This document shows positions 28,475 to 35,618 of a stretch of DNA of 64,000 bases, piece after piece. The notes below the pieces were generated by a model that saw only the letters and a program-made list of their open reading frames with translations, was not told where the DNA came from and ran no database searches. The position numbers and the translations under genes are program-made. Within the stretch, counting starts at the first letter, position 1; every line of letters starts with the position of its first letter. The DNA is from Elioraea sp. (lineage in GTDB: Bacteria > Pseudomonadota > Alphaproteobacteria > Acetobacterales > Acetobacteraceae): contig NZ_JALHPR010000006.1 of the NCBI RefSeq assembly GCF_022842375.1, positions 35,001-99,000 on the forward strand, read 5' to 3'.

Positions 28475-29233
28475 ATGTGCACATTGGTGATCTCCCGCGT
28501 CCCCGGCGCTCCCTGGCCCACGGTGATCGCCGCGAATCGCGACGAGATGCTCGACCGCCCGTGGGACCCGCCGGCGGCGCATTGGCCCACCCATCCCGGC
28601 AGCGTCGGCGGGCGTGACAGGCTCGCTGGCGGCACCTGGATGGCGATGGCCGGCGGCATGGTCGCCGCGGTGCTGAACCGCCCGGGCTCTCTGGGACCGG
28701 CCGCAGGCTTCCGCTCGCGCGGCGAGCTGCCGCTCGCCGCCCTCGGGCATGCCACGGCCGGGGCGGCCGCAGCGGCCCTCGATGGGCAGGACGGCAGCGC
28801 CTGGCGCCCCTTCAACCTCGTGGTCGCCGATGCAGCCTCAGCCTGGCTGCTTGTGGGCGACGGCCCCGGCCCGATCGCCGCCACCGCCCTGCCGGAGGGG
28901 GTGGCGATGATCACCGCTGTCGGGCATGACGAGGGCGAGACGGCGCGGGCGCGCCTGCACCTGCCCCGGTTCCGGGCCGCCCCCCACCCCTCGCCAGCGA
29001 CCGCAGATGCCTGGGCAGCGCTGCTCTCCGCCACCGACGCCGAGCCTGGCGCGGGGCCGCGCGGCGTCCTCGCCGTGCTGCCGGACCGCGGCTACGGAAC
29101 CGTCTCGGCGAGCCTCGTCTTCCTGCCGGCGGGCGACGGGGCGCCGCTGTGGCTGTTCGCGCCGGGCCCGGCGGGGCGAGCGCGGCTCGCGCCCGTCGCG
29201 CTTGCGCGTGCGGGGGTTTCGGCGCAACCCTAG
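28475..29233 (+). CDS. NRDE (TANGO2-like) family protein
   Basis: 252 residues. The family takes its name from an N-terminal Asn-Arg-Asp-Glu motif, seen here in VIAANRDEMLDRPW (residues about 19-32) directly after the conserved start MCTLVISR. The fold is of the Ntn-hydrolase type, with Cys2 as the candidate nucleophile after Met removal. TANGO2 proteins are linked to haem handling in recent work, but a bacterial role is not settled. The ATG at 28475 is placed by Cys2 homology. Confidence 0.85.
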   Translation: MCTLVISRVPGAPWPTVIAANRDEMLDRPWDPPAAHWPTHPGSVGGRDRLAGGTWMAMAGGMVAAVLNRPGSLGPAAGFRSRGELPLAALGHATAGAAAAALDGQDGSAWRPFNLVVADAASAWLLVGDGPGPIAATALPEGVAMITAVGHDEGETARARLHLPRFRAAPHPSPATADAWAALLSATDAEPGAGPRGVLAVLPDRGYGTVSASLVFLPAGDGAPLWLFAPGPAGRARLAPVALARAGVSAQP

Positions 29234-29237
29234 CCGC

Positions 29238-29696
29238 ATGCGCGCTCCAGCCCGCCGTGCCGTGCTTGCGGCCTTTCTCGCCACCCTGTCCTGGCGCGCC
29301 CAGGCGCAGGGCCAGGGGCAAGGACAAGGCCAGCGGCAGAACCAGAACCAGGGTCCAAGCCAGGGCCAAGGTCAGGGCCAAGCGCCGAACCAGGGTCGCG
29401 GCGGGGCGCAGGTTCCCACGACCTTCAGCACGACCGAACAGGCGCGCATCACCGCCTGGCTCGCGGCCAATGCGGGCTCGCTCCAGCCGCTGCCGCCCGG
29501 CATCGCGCGGAACCTGGCACGCGGCAAGCCGCTCCCGCCCGGCATCGCGCGCCGCGCCGCGCCGCAGACCCTGCTGTCGCAGCTCATCCTCCGGCCGGGC
29601 TACGAGGTCCTGGTCATCGGCACCGCGGTGGTGCTCGCCCAGGTGGGCAACCAGCTGGTGCAGGACCTCGTCGAGGGCGCCGGCCGCGGCCGGTGA
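29238..29696 (+). CDS. CigR-like secreted protein with Gln/Gly-rich repeat
   Basis: 152 residues. A signal peptide ([19 protein letters not shown]) is followed by about 30 residues of GQ repeats ([15 protein letters not shown] and so on), then a conserved C-terminal part with [20 protein letters not shown] and [20 protein letters not shown]. The [20 protein letters not shown] pattern matches the anti-virulence regulator CigR family; the role of most members is unknown. The last part may be a beta/TM anchor. It starts 4 bases after the NRDE stop, so they are co-transcribed. Confidence 0.72.
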   Translation: MRAPARRAVLAAFLATLSWRAQAQGQGQGQGQRQNQNQGPSQGQGQGQAPNQGRGGAQVPTTFSTTEQARITAWLAANAGSLQPLPPGIARNLARGKPLPPGIARRAAPQTLLSQLILRPGYEVLVIGTAVVLAQVGNQLVQDLVEGAGRGR

Positions 29697-29735
29697 GCTT
29701 CCGGCCACGCACATCGGCCCCGACACCGTGCGCCG

Positions 29736-29764
29736 GTGGCAGCGACCGCCCTGCGTGCTATACC
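29736..29764 (+). promoter_or_regulatory. Likely sigma-70 promoter of purC
   Basis: GTGGCA (29736-29741), a 17-bp spacer and TATACC (29759-29764) would start transcription about 60 bases before the purC ATG. It shares its -10 with the rpsD promoter of this window. Confidence 0.5.
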
Positions 29765-29830
29765 CCCGACCAAGATTTGGACCGACGATGGGACCGTCCC
29801 CGCGCCGGCGGGAGAAGGAGTGTTTCCGAC

Positions 29831-30595
29831 ATGGCGCGCCGCAGGCAGCTCTACGAAGGCAAGGCCAAGATCCTGTTCGAGGGGCCGGAACCCGGCACGC
29901 TCGTGCAGTACTTCAAGGACGACGCCACCGCGTTCAACGCCCAGAAGAAGGGCGTGATCACGGGCAAGGGCGTGCTGAACAACCGCATCAGCGAGTTCAT
30001 CATGATGCGGCTGGCCGAGATCGGGGTGCCGACGCACTTCGTTCGCCGCCTGAACATGCGCGAACAGCTCATCCGCGAGGTCGAGATCATCCCGCTCGAG
30101 GTGGTGATCCGCAACGTCGCGGCCGGCTCCATGTCCACCCGCCTCGGCATTCCCGAGGGCACCGCTCTGCCGCGCTCGATCATCGAGTACTACTACAAGA
30201 ACGACCAGCTCGGTGACCCGATGGTGGCGGAGGAGCACATCACCGCCTTCGGCTGGGCCTCGGTGCAGGACCTTGACGACATCATGGCGCTGGCGCTGCG
30301 CGTGAACGACTTCCTCACCGGGCTTTTCCTCGGCGTCGGTATCCGGCTGGTCGACTTCAAGCTGGAGTTCGGCCGGCTCTGGGAGAACGAGGAGATGCGC
30401 ATCGTGCTCGCCGACGAGATCTCCCCCGATTCGTGCCGACTGTGGGACACCAAGACGAACGAGAAGCTCGACAAGGACCGCTTCCGCCGCGACCTGGGCA
30501 AGGTCGAGGAGGCCTACCAGGAGGTCGCGCGACGCCTGGGCATCCTCCCCGAGGCCGGCACCCGCGACATGAAGGGCCCGGAGACGATGCAGTGA
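29831..30595 (+). CDS. purC: SAICAR synthetase
   Basis: 254 residues. The N-terminal [16 protein letters not shown] and the ATP-loop region, [20 protein letters not shown], and the SAICAR signature LVDFKLEFG (near residue 175), followed by [14 protein letters not shown], identify PurC, which joins aspartate to CAIR. Length is the usual bacterial short form. The ATG at 29831 is preceded by AAGGAG 13 bases upstream. It is followed by a 121-base spacer with two hairpins before purS. Confidence 0.97.
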   Translation: MARRRQLYEGKAKILFEGPEPGTLVQYFKDDATAFNAQKKGVITGKGVLNNRISEFIMMRLAEIGVPTHFVRRLNMREQLIREVEIIPLEVVIRNVAAGSMSTRLGIPEGTALPRSIIEYYYKNDQLGDPMVAEEHITAFGWASVQDLDDIMALALRVNDFLTGLFLGVGIRLVDFKLEFGRLWENEEMRIVLADEISPDSCRLWDTKTNEKLDKDRFRRDLGKVEEAYQEVARRLGILPEAGTRDMKGPETMQ

Positions 30596-30622
30596 CGGTT
30601 GGGATCATGATGACGCCTGTCC

Positions 30623-30694
30623 GGCCGGCGCAGCCGGCCAAGGTGCCGAACGGCGCCCGCCGCCCCTGCGGCGAGCCAAGCGGCCGGAGGCCGC
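30623..30694 (+). other. Two short perfect hairpins in the purC-purS spacer
   Basis: GGCCGGC (30623-30629) and GCCGGCC (30633-30639) form a 7-bp stem with a 3-base loop; GCGGCC (30680-30685) and GGCCGC (30689-30694) form a 6-bp stem. They fill most of the 121-base spacer between two purine genes on the same strand and could tune mRNA stability or readthrough. Confidence 0.45.
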
Positions 30695-30716
30695 GCCCGG
30701 CGCTTGAGGGCCTGTC

Positions 30717-30956
30717 ATGAAGGCAAGGGTTACTGTCATGCCGAAGTCGGGCGTTCTCGATCCAGAGGGCCGCGCGATCGCCCACGCCCTCGGCTCGCTC
30801 GGCTTCGGCGGGGTGGAGGACGTGCGCGCGGGCAAGGTCATCGAGGTGACGCTGGCCGAGACCGACCCGGCGAAGGCGAAGGCGGCTGCCGAGGAAATGG
30901 CGCGGAAGCTGCTCGCCAACAGCGTGATCGAGAGCTTCCGCGTCGAGCTCGTCTGA
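30717..30956 (+). CDS. purS: FGAM synthase subunit PurS
   Basis: 79 residues, the usual size. MKARVTVMPKSGVLDPEGRA at the N-terminus and NSVIESFRVEL at the C-terminus are typical. PurS bridges PurQ (glutaminase) and small PurL (synthase) in the three-subunit formylglycinamidine synthase, so it fits the 740-residue PurL encoded 4.7 kb downstream. Confidence 0.95.
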   Translation: MKARVTVMPKSGVLDPEGRAIAHALGSLGFGGVEDVRAGKVIEVTLAETDPAKAKAAAEEMARKLLANSVIESFRVELV

Positions 30957-30965
30957 GCCTCGCCG

Positions 30966-31175
30966 ATGGTCAAGGCCTCCCTCGTCGTCTTCCTGGTTCT
31001 GACGGTGCTGATCGCCTGGGCGCTGAAGCGGCGGCAATCGGCGCCCTCTCCCACGGGCTACGTGGCGAAGAAGCGGGCCGCCATCAGGCTCTGGTTCGAC
31101 GCGGCGGCGATTGCCGTCGGCATCACGCTGGTGACGCTCGCGGCCATGCACTGGCTGAGGCTGGGGTCGTTGTGA
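30966..31175 (+). CDS. Small two-span membrane protein of unknown function
   Basis: 69 residues with two hydrophobic segments: [16 protein letters not shown] (about 5-20) and [19 protein letters not shown] (about 46-64), joined by a basic loop. It lies between purS (9 bases upstream) and purQ (7 bases downstream) in the same direction, so it is in the operon. I do not recognise a family; purS and purQ are normally adjacent. A membrane tether or an unrelated insertion are both possible. Confidence 0.65.
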   Translation: MVKASLVVFLVLTVLIAWALKRRQSAPSPTGYVAKKRAAIRLWFDAAAIAVGITLVTLAAMHWLRLGSL

Positions 31176-31182
31176 GGATATG

Positions 31183-31872
31183 ATGAAGGCAGGGATCGTC
31201 GTCTTTCCCGGAACGAACCGGGAGCGTGACATGGCCATCGCGCTCGAACGCGCGACGGGGGCCAAGCCCGCGATGCTCTGGCACCGCGACGCCGAGCTTC
31301 CCGCGGGGCTCGACCTCGTGGTGCTGCCCGGCGGGTTCAGCCATGGCGACTATCTGCGCACCGGTGCCATGGCCGCGCACAGCCCGATCATGCGCGCGGT
31401 CGCTGCCCATGCCGGCCGCGGCGGGCTGACGCTCGGTGTCTGCAACGGGTTCCAGATCCTGTGCGAGGCAGGGCTGCTGCCAGGCGCGCTGCTGCGGAAC
31501 GCGACGCTGCGCTTCCTCTCGATGGACTGCCTGATGCGCGTCGAGCGCACCGACACGGCGTTCACCGCGCACTATCAGCGGGGCCAGGTGATCCGCGCCC
31601 CGATGGCGCATGGTGACGGGAACTACGTCGCCGACGAGGGCGTTCTCGACAGGCTCGAGGGCGAGGGGCTGGTGGCGTTCCGCTACGTCAACGCGCGTGG
31701 TGAGGCGGCGCGCGAGGCGGCGCTGAACGGGGCCGCGCGCAACATCGCCGGCATCTTCTCCGGGAACCGTCGCATCCTCGGCCTGATGCCGCATCCGGAG
31801 GACCTGGTCGACCCCCTGATGGGCGGGACCGATGGGCTGCCCCTGTTCGAGAGCCTCGCCGCCGCGGCGTGA
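31183..31872 (+). CDS. purQ: FGAM synthase glutaminase subunit PurQ
   Basis: 229 residues, a class I glutamine amidotransferase. [16 protein letters not shown], the nucleophile Cys in [16 protein letters not shown] (near residue 86) and the His/Glu pair in [12 protein letters not shown] (near residue 205) are present. It supplies ammonia to PurL. Two adjacent ATGs at 31180 and 31183 follow a GAGG; I take the second for spacing. Followed by an 8-bp inverted repeat 10 bases past the stop. Confidence 0.95.
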   Translation: MKAGIVVFPGTNRERDMAIALERATGAKPAMLWHRDAELPAGLDLVVLPGGFSHGDYLRTGAMAAHSPIMRAVAAHAGRGGLTLGVCNGFQILCEAGLLPGALLRNATLRFLSMDCLMRVERTDTAFTAHYQRGQVIRAPMAHGDGNYVADEGVLDRLEGEGLVAFRYVNARGEAAREAALNGAARNIAGIFSGNRRILGLMPHPEDLVDPLMGGTDGLPLFESLAAAA

Positions 31873-31882
31873 GGGCGTTCCC

Positions 31883-31907
31883 CACCTGTCGTAAGGCTTG
31901 ACAGGTG
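31883..31907. repeat. Perfect 8-bp inverted repeat after purQ
   Basis: CACCTGTC (31883-31890) and GACAGGTG (31900-31907) flank a 9-base spacer. The right arm overlaps TTGACA (31898-31903). It could be a terminator stem for purQ without a T-run, or an operator for the PEP-CTERM gene 130 bases downstream; no good -10 follows the TTGACA. Confidence 0.55.
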
Positions 31908-32036
31908 TATGCAGCAGCACATCCACACGCGACCCCAAGGGCCTGATCCGGCATATTTCCGGCACCTCGGCACGATCCCTGCTGCAACGTTCCGGGCAGC
32001 GGATTTGCCGTTGCTCACAGGGGATGGGACGACAGG

Positions 32037-32729
32037 ATGAGACGCATTCTTCTGGCCGCGACGGCGGCCATCGCGATCGGCGCGGCGGGCAGCGCCGAAG
32101 CCGCCTACAAGTTCACGGTGCAGACCGCGAACCAGGCTGGCGTGCAGTTCCAGGCGACGAACACCGCGCCTGGCTTCAACAGCGCCGGCGCGATCACCGC
32201 GACCTTCGACTACACCGGGCCGCTCAGCTTCAACCTCGGCCCGCCGCAGAACAACAGCAGCGCCGGCGACCTGAACTCGACCTTCTTCGGCGCCAACGCG
32301 GCCGGCATCTCCAATTATGTCGGCGCCGGCTCGCTGCCCGGCCCGGCCAACGCGAACTTCAACTCGCTCGCGCAGTTCCTCGCCTCGAGCGGCAGCGCGT
32401 CGGGCTACCAGTACGGCTCGCTCTACAAGATCGAGCTTGGCAACCTCGCCGCCGGCACGATCCTGACGATCAAGCACGATGACGGCGTCAGCGTCTTCCA
32501 GGGTGCGACCCGCATCGGCACGACCACGGCCGGCCCGACGACGGCGATCACCGAGGTCGTGACGCTCGCGAGCGGCAGCGACACCGTTCTCTACTACGGC
32601 CGCCAGAACGGCTCGCCGTCGGTGCTGACGGTGGAGATCACCGCGGTGCCGGAGCCTGCGACGATGGCGCTGCTCGGTGCCGGCCTGCTCGGCCTCGGCT
32701 TCGCGGCACGGCGCCGCAAGCCTCTCTGA
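32037..32729 (+). CDS. PEP-CTERM sorting domain protein
   Basis: 230 residues. A signal peptide (RRILLAATAAIAIGAAGSAEA) is followed by an Asn/Ser/Gly-rich beta-type body of about 180 residues, and a typical PEP-CTERM tail: VPEPATMALLGAGLLGLGF and a final RRRK. Such proteins are exported and then processed and anchored or released by an exosortase, often in exopolysaccharide-producing species. No exosortase gene is in the window. It is preceded by 164 non-coding bases and followed by a clear terminator, so it is a single-gene unit inserted between purQ and ppk2. Confidence 0.9.
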   Translation: MRRILLAATAAIAIGAAGSAEAAYKFTVQTANQAGVQFQATNTAPGFNSAGAITATFDYTGPLSFNLGPPQNNSSAGDLNSTFFGANAAGISNYVGAGSLPGPANANFNSLAQFLASSGSASGYQYGSLYKIELGNLAAGTILTIKHDDGVSVFQGATRIGTTTAGPTTAITEVVTLASGSDTVLYYGRQNGSPSVLTVEITAVPEPATMALLGAGLLGLGFAARRRKPL

Positions 32730-32779
32730 TCGGATGCCGCGGCGGCGTCCGCGCGTAGACGCTCGCGCTGCCGATACGG

Positions 32780-33736
32780 TCATCCAGGCCCGCCCGGGGA
32801 AGCTTCCGGGCGGGCCTCATTTATTTTGGGCTCCCGCTCACCCACCGTGTCCGCAATCACCTTCCACGGATAATCCGGCTCCACGTAGTCGCCCGGCTTC
32901 TGCCGTTTCGGCAGGGCGACCTTCTCCCGCTTCGGCCCCTCGTAGGGGATGTGACGCAGGAGATGGCGGATGATGTTCAGCCGCGCGCGCTTCTTGTCGT
33001 CGGAATGCGCAACGTACCAGGGAGCCCAGGAGCTGTCGGTCGCCTTGAACATCGCGTCGCGGGCGCGCGAATACTCGTACCAGCGGCTGTAGCTCTTCAG
33101 GTCCATCGGCGTGAGCTTCCAGGTCTTGCGCCCGTCATGGATGCGCGCCTCGAGCCTGCGCGTCTGCTCCTCCATGCTGACCTCGAGCCAGTACTTGATC
33201 AGGATGATGCCACTCTCGACCATGGCCTTCTCGACGCCAGGCGCCATGGTCAGGAACTTCTCGACCTGCGCGTCGGCCGCGAACCCCATTACGCGTTCGA
33301 CGCCGGCGCGGTTGTACCAGGAGCGGTCAAAGATCACGACCTCGCCGGCCGCCGGTAGATGTGGGATGTAGCGCTGCACATACATCTGCGATTTCTCGCG
33401 CTCCGTCGGCGCCGGCAGCGCGACGACGCGGAACACGCGCGGGCTCACCCGCTCGGTGATCGCCTTGATGGTGCCGCCCTTGCCGGCCCCGTCGCGGCCT
33501 TCGAAGATCACGCACACCTTGGCGCCGGTGTGCTGCACCCATTGCTGCAACTTCACGAGCTCGACATGCAGCTCGGCCAACGCGCGCTCGTAGGTCTTCC
33601 GCGAGAGCTTGCCGTCGGCCTTCGACGGTGATGCATTGCCGGCATCGGCCGCGACGACGGCACTGCCCGCTTCGACCGCACCTTGCGCCTGCGCCTTGCC
33701 GTTCCCGGGCTTGTCCTTCTTGTGCTTCTTCGCCAA
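32780..33736 (-). CDS. ppk2: Polyphosphate kinase 2
   Basis: 318 residues. The PPK2 core has Walker A EGRDGAGKGGTIKAI (about 80-94), FDRSWYNRAGVERVMGF (Walker B/lid, about 138-154) and the conserved KYWLEVSMEEQTRRLEAR. It uses polyphosphate to phosphorylate nucleoside di- or monophosphates; subclass cannot be assigned by eye. The Lys/Ala-rich N-terminal about 45 residues are variable. The start is a TTG at 33734-33736 with GGGAAGGG 7 bases upstream. Its last codons overlap the terminator of the convergent PEP-CTERM gene. Confidence 0.92.
   Translation of the reverse strand: MAKKHKKDKPGNGKAQAQGAVEAGSAVVAADAGNASPSKADGKLSRKTYERALAELHVELVKLQQWVQHTGAKVCVIFEGRDGAGKGGTIKAITERVSPRVFRVVALPAPTEREKSQMYVQRYIPHLPAAGEVVIFDRSWYNRAGVERVMGFAADAQVEKFLTMAPGVEKAMVESGIILIKYWLEVSMEEQTRRLEARIHDGRKTWKLTPMDLKSYSRWYEYSRARDAMFKATDSSWAPWYVAHSDDKKRARLNIIRHLLRHIPYEGPKREKVALPKRQKPGDYVEPDYPWKVIADTVGEREPKINEARPEASPGGPG
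32786..32828 (+). terminator. Intrinsic terminator of the PEP-CTERM gene
   Basis: Arms 32786-32797 and 32806-32817 form a perfect 12-bp GC-rich stem with an 8-base loop, followed by CATTTATTTT. It sits 57 bases after the PEP-CTERM stop and lies inside the last codons of the convergent ppk2 gene. This is the clearest intrinsic terminator in the window. Confidence 0.88.
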
Positions 33737-33761
33737 CGCGTTGCCCTTCCCTCGGATGTTC

Positions 33762-33800
33762 GATCAAGCATCGCCCCGGCCTGCCCGCGATGCCTTGATC
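33762..33800. terminator. Possible hairpin between the alkylation-repair gene and ppk2
   Basis: GATCAAGCATCG (33762-33773) pairs with CGATGCCTTGATC (33788-33800) with one bulged base. It lies between the stop of the DNA alkylation repair gene and the ppk2 start, both leftward. There is no T-run; it may be an operator instead. Confidence 0.35.
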
Positions 33801-33833
33801 TGCATCATGACGCGGGCGTGACACCGCGCGCCA

Positions 33834-34586
33834 TCAGCGCAGGTTGCGCAGCCCTCGCGCAAGGATGCGCGCGGTGTTCGGATCGGTCCGGCCCCAGCGC
33901 CCGGCAAGCGCGTTGACCCACGCGGCGTTGTCCTTCCCCGCATCGTTGATCCAGTTGCCGACGGAGAGTTGCACATACCGCGCCGGGTCTGCCCGCAGCG
34001 CATCGAGCAGCGGGAGCGCGGGCGACGGATCGCGCCGCAGGCCTGGGATGTGCGCGCACCACACGCCCCGCGGCCGCGTCGCCTCCGAGGCGAAGCGGCG
34101 GAGGTTCTCGCGCGGGCTTTCGGCGAACGGCATGAGACGTGCGAGCGCGGCGGGAAGCTCCGCGGCGAGTGCGGGGCGGATCGCCATCCACGCCCATTCG
34201 CGCACGCCGAAATGCGCATCGTCGGCGAAGGGGCGGATGGCCGCGAGGCACCGGTCGAGCGTGAGCGAGGCGTCGGCCATGGCCGCGAAGGCCGCCCAGC
34301 CGCGCACGGTGTCGGAGGGGTGATCGATTGGCGCGAGCCCGGCATCCGCCAGGATCGCCCCGCCGCGCTTCATGCGCGCAACGACGCCCTCGTCTGCGGC
34401 CGCACGCATCGCCGCCACCCCGCGCGCCTCGATGCCCGGCAACGTTCCGAGCAGAGCCGCGAAATCCACCACCAGCGCCTCGGCGAGTGTTGCCGACGCG
34501 ACGGTTCCGGCATCGAGCGCTGCGCGGCGCGCGGGGTGAACATCGACGGGGCGGTTCGCGGCCATCGGGTGCTGGCTTACCACCAT
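33834..34586 (-). CDS. DNA alkylation repair protein (HEAT-repeat, AlkC/AlkD type)
   Basis: 250 residues, almost all helical. The blocks DHPSDTVRGWAAFAAMAD, DDAHFGVREWAWMAIRPAL and SPRENLRRFASEATRPRGVW are HEAT-like repeats of the AlkC/AlkD DNA glycosylase group, which remove N-alkylated purines. AlkC is slightly favoured by the PRENLRRFASEATRPRGVW block; the fold alone would also fit AlkD. The ATG at 34586 has GGGAGGAG just upstream; an ATG seven codons in is possible. It is divergent from the lipoprotein gene, with the 17-G tract between. Confidence 0.75.
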   Translation of the reverse strand: MVVSQHPMAANRPVDVHPARRAALDAGTVASATLAEALVVDFAALLGTLPGIEARGVAAMRAAADEGVVARMKRGGAILADAGLAPIDHPSDTVRGWAAFAAMADASLTLDRCLAAIRPFADDAHFGVREWAWMAIRPALAAELPAALARLMPFAESPRENLRRFASEATRPRGVWCAHIPGLRRDPSPALPLLDALRADPARYVQLSVGNWINDAGKDNAAWVNALAGRWGRTDPNTARILARGLRNLR

Positions 34587-34643
34587 GCTCCTCCCGTCAC
34601 GAGCCGCTGCTTGACTGGCCGTCGCATGTCATTGGCATTGTGC

Positions 34644-34660
34644 GGGGGGGGGGGGGGGGG
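34644..34660. repeat. Homopolymeric tract of 17 G
   Basis: Seventeen G in a row in the 117-base divergent region between the alkylation-repair gene and a lipoprotein gene. On the plus strand TTGGCA (34632-34637) lies before it and TAGAGT (34662-34667) after it, 24 bases apart; shortening the tract by seven would bring the spacing to 17. Such tracts change length by slippage. Confidence 0.9.
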
Positions 34661-34703
34661 TTAGAGTCATGCGTACTCAAGTCGATCGAAGGGCGTATTG
34701 TTC

Positions 34704-35552
34704 ATGCTGTATCCGATCATCCGCTGCGCCGCGGCAAGCCTCGCACTGCTCGCCGCCTGCGCGCCGACGACGCTTCCCCCGCTCCACCTTCCCGCAAACG
34801 GCCCGGAGCGGCTCGCCCTGGATCAGCCTGTCGTGCCGATTGCGCAACCGGTCACGATCTCCGCCGGGTCCTGGGGCGGCTTCACGCGCACCTGCGCCCT
34901 GCAGACACGGACCCGCGTCACCCCCAGCCGGGGGTATCGGCCGCCGCCGGCCCGGCAGTGCGCGGAGGTGAGTACCGCTCGGCTTCCAAGTGGGCAGCAG
35001 CAGGTCTCGTTACTATTCGGCGAAAGGGGGGCGCCGCGCAGCTTCTCGCTCACCTTCGAACCCTCGGCGACCGAAGGCGTCCGAAATGCCGCGCTCGCCG
35101 GGCCCGGCATCGATGCGCGGCCAGGGTCGAGCCGCGTGGCGCTGGCGGCGGAAGCCCGGAGCAGCGCACAACCGCTCGTGTGGTCACCCGCTGGTCGCTT
35201 CGCGCAGAGTCAGTCGGTGACGCGCGCTTGGCCGTTGATCGATTCGGAGACGACGCCCGACCCTGCTTCCATGTCACTGACGTGCACGGTCGCTGGGGCT
35301 TCAGCGGCGTCCTCCCGTCCTGTGCTCGTGTTCGAATGCAGGGGCGAAACGCCGCTCACCTTGACCGACCCGGACGGGACCGTTCGCCGCGGCGAGGCGC
35401 GCGAGAACCATTGGCTCGCCGTCGATCCGACGACGGCAGCGATCCTGCGCCGGGTGCAACTGAGCATGGTCGAAGGCACAGTCTCCGGCCCCGGGATCAA
35501 CGGCGTGATGCCCTTCCGCCAGACCATCGAGGTCCTGGCGCGCATCGACTGA
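34704..35552 (+). CDS. Putative lipoprotein of unknown function
   Basis: 282 residues from the ATG at 34704 (a TTG two codons earlier is in frame). A type II signal peptide ends in the lipobox LLAAC, with Cys19 as the lipidated residue, then APTT. The mature part is Pro/Ser/Arg-rich with no family I can name; it contains two Cys pairs that could form disulfides (TCALQTRTRV / PARQCAEV, LTCTVAG / FECRGE). Probably membrane-anchored in the periplasm or at the surface. GAAGGG lies about 10 bases before the start. Only 43 bases separate it from the 17-G tract. Confidence 0.78.
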   Translation: MLYPIIRCAAASLALLAACAPTTLPPLHLPANGPERLALDQPVVPIAQPVTISAGSWGGFTRTCALQTRTRVTPSRGYRPPPARQCAEVSTARLPSGQQQVSLLFGERGAPRSFSLTFEPSATEGVRNAALAGPGIDARPGSSRVALAAEARSSAQPLVWSPAGRFAQSQSVTRAWPLIDSETTPDPASMSLTCTVAGASAASSRPVLVFECRGETPLTLTDPDGTVRRGEARENHWLAVDPTTAAILRRVQLSMVEGTVSGPGINGVMPFRQTIEVLARID

Positions 35553-35618
35553 CCCTCCCCGCTTGACGCCGCGCCCGCGCCGTGGCCCCTCACGCCGGCA
35601 GAGACGGAGAGCGCCAGC

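Noticed and set aside
30601-30720. Short open frame in the purC-purS spacer starting at ATG 30607
   Set aside because: No homology, Arg/Pro-rich composition of non-coding GC-rich sequence, and it holds two hairpins.
31898-31926. TTGACA as a promoter of the PEP-CTERM gene
   Set aside because: The hexamer at the expected -10 position (ATCCAC) is a very poor match.
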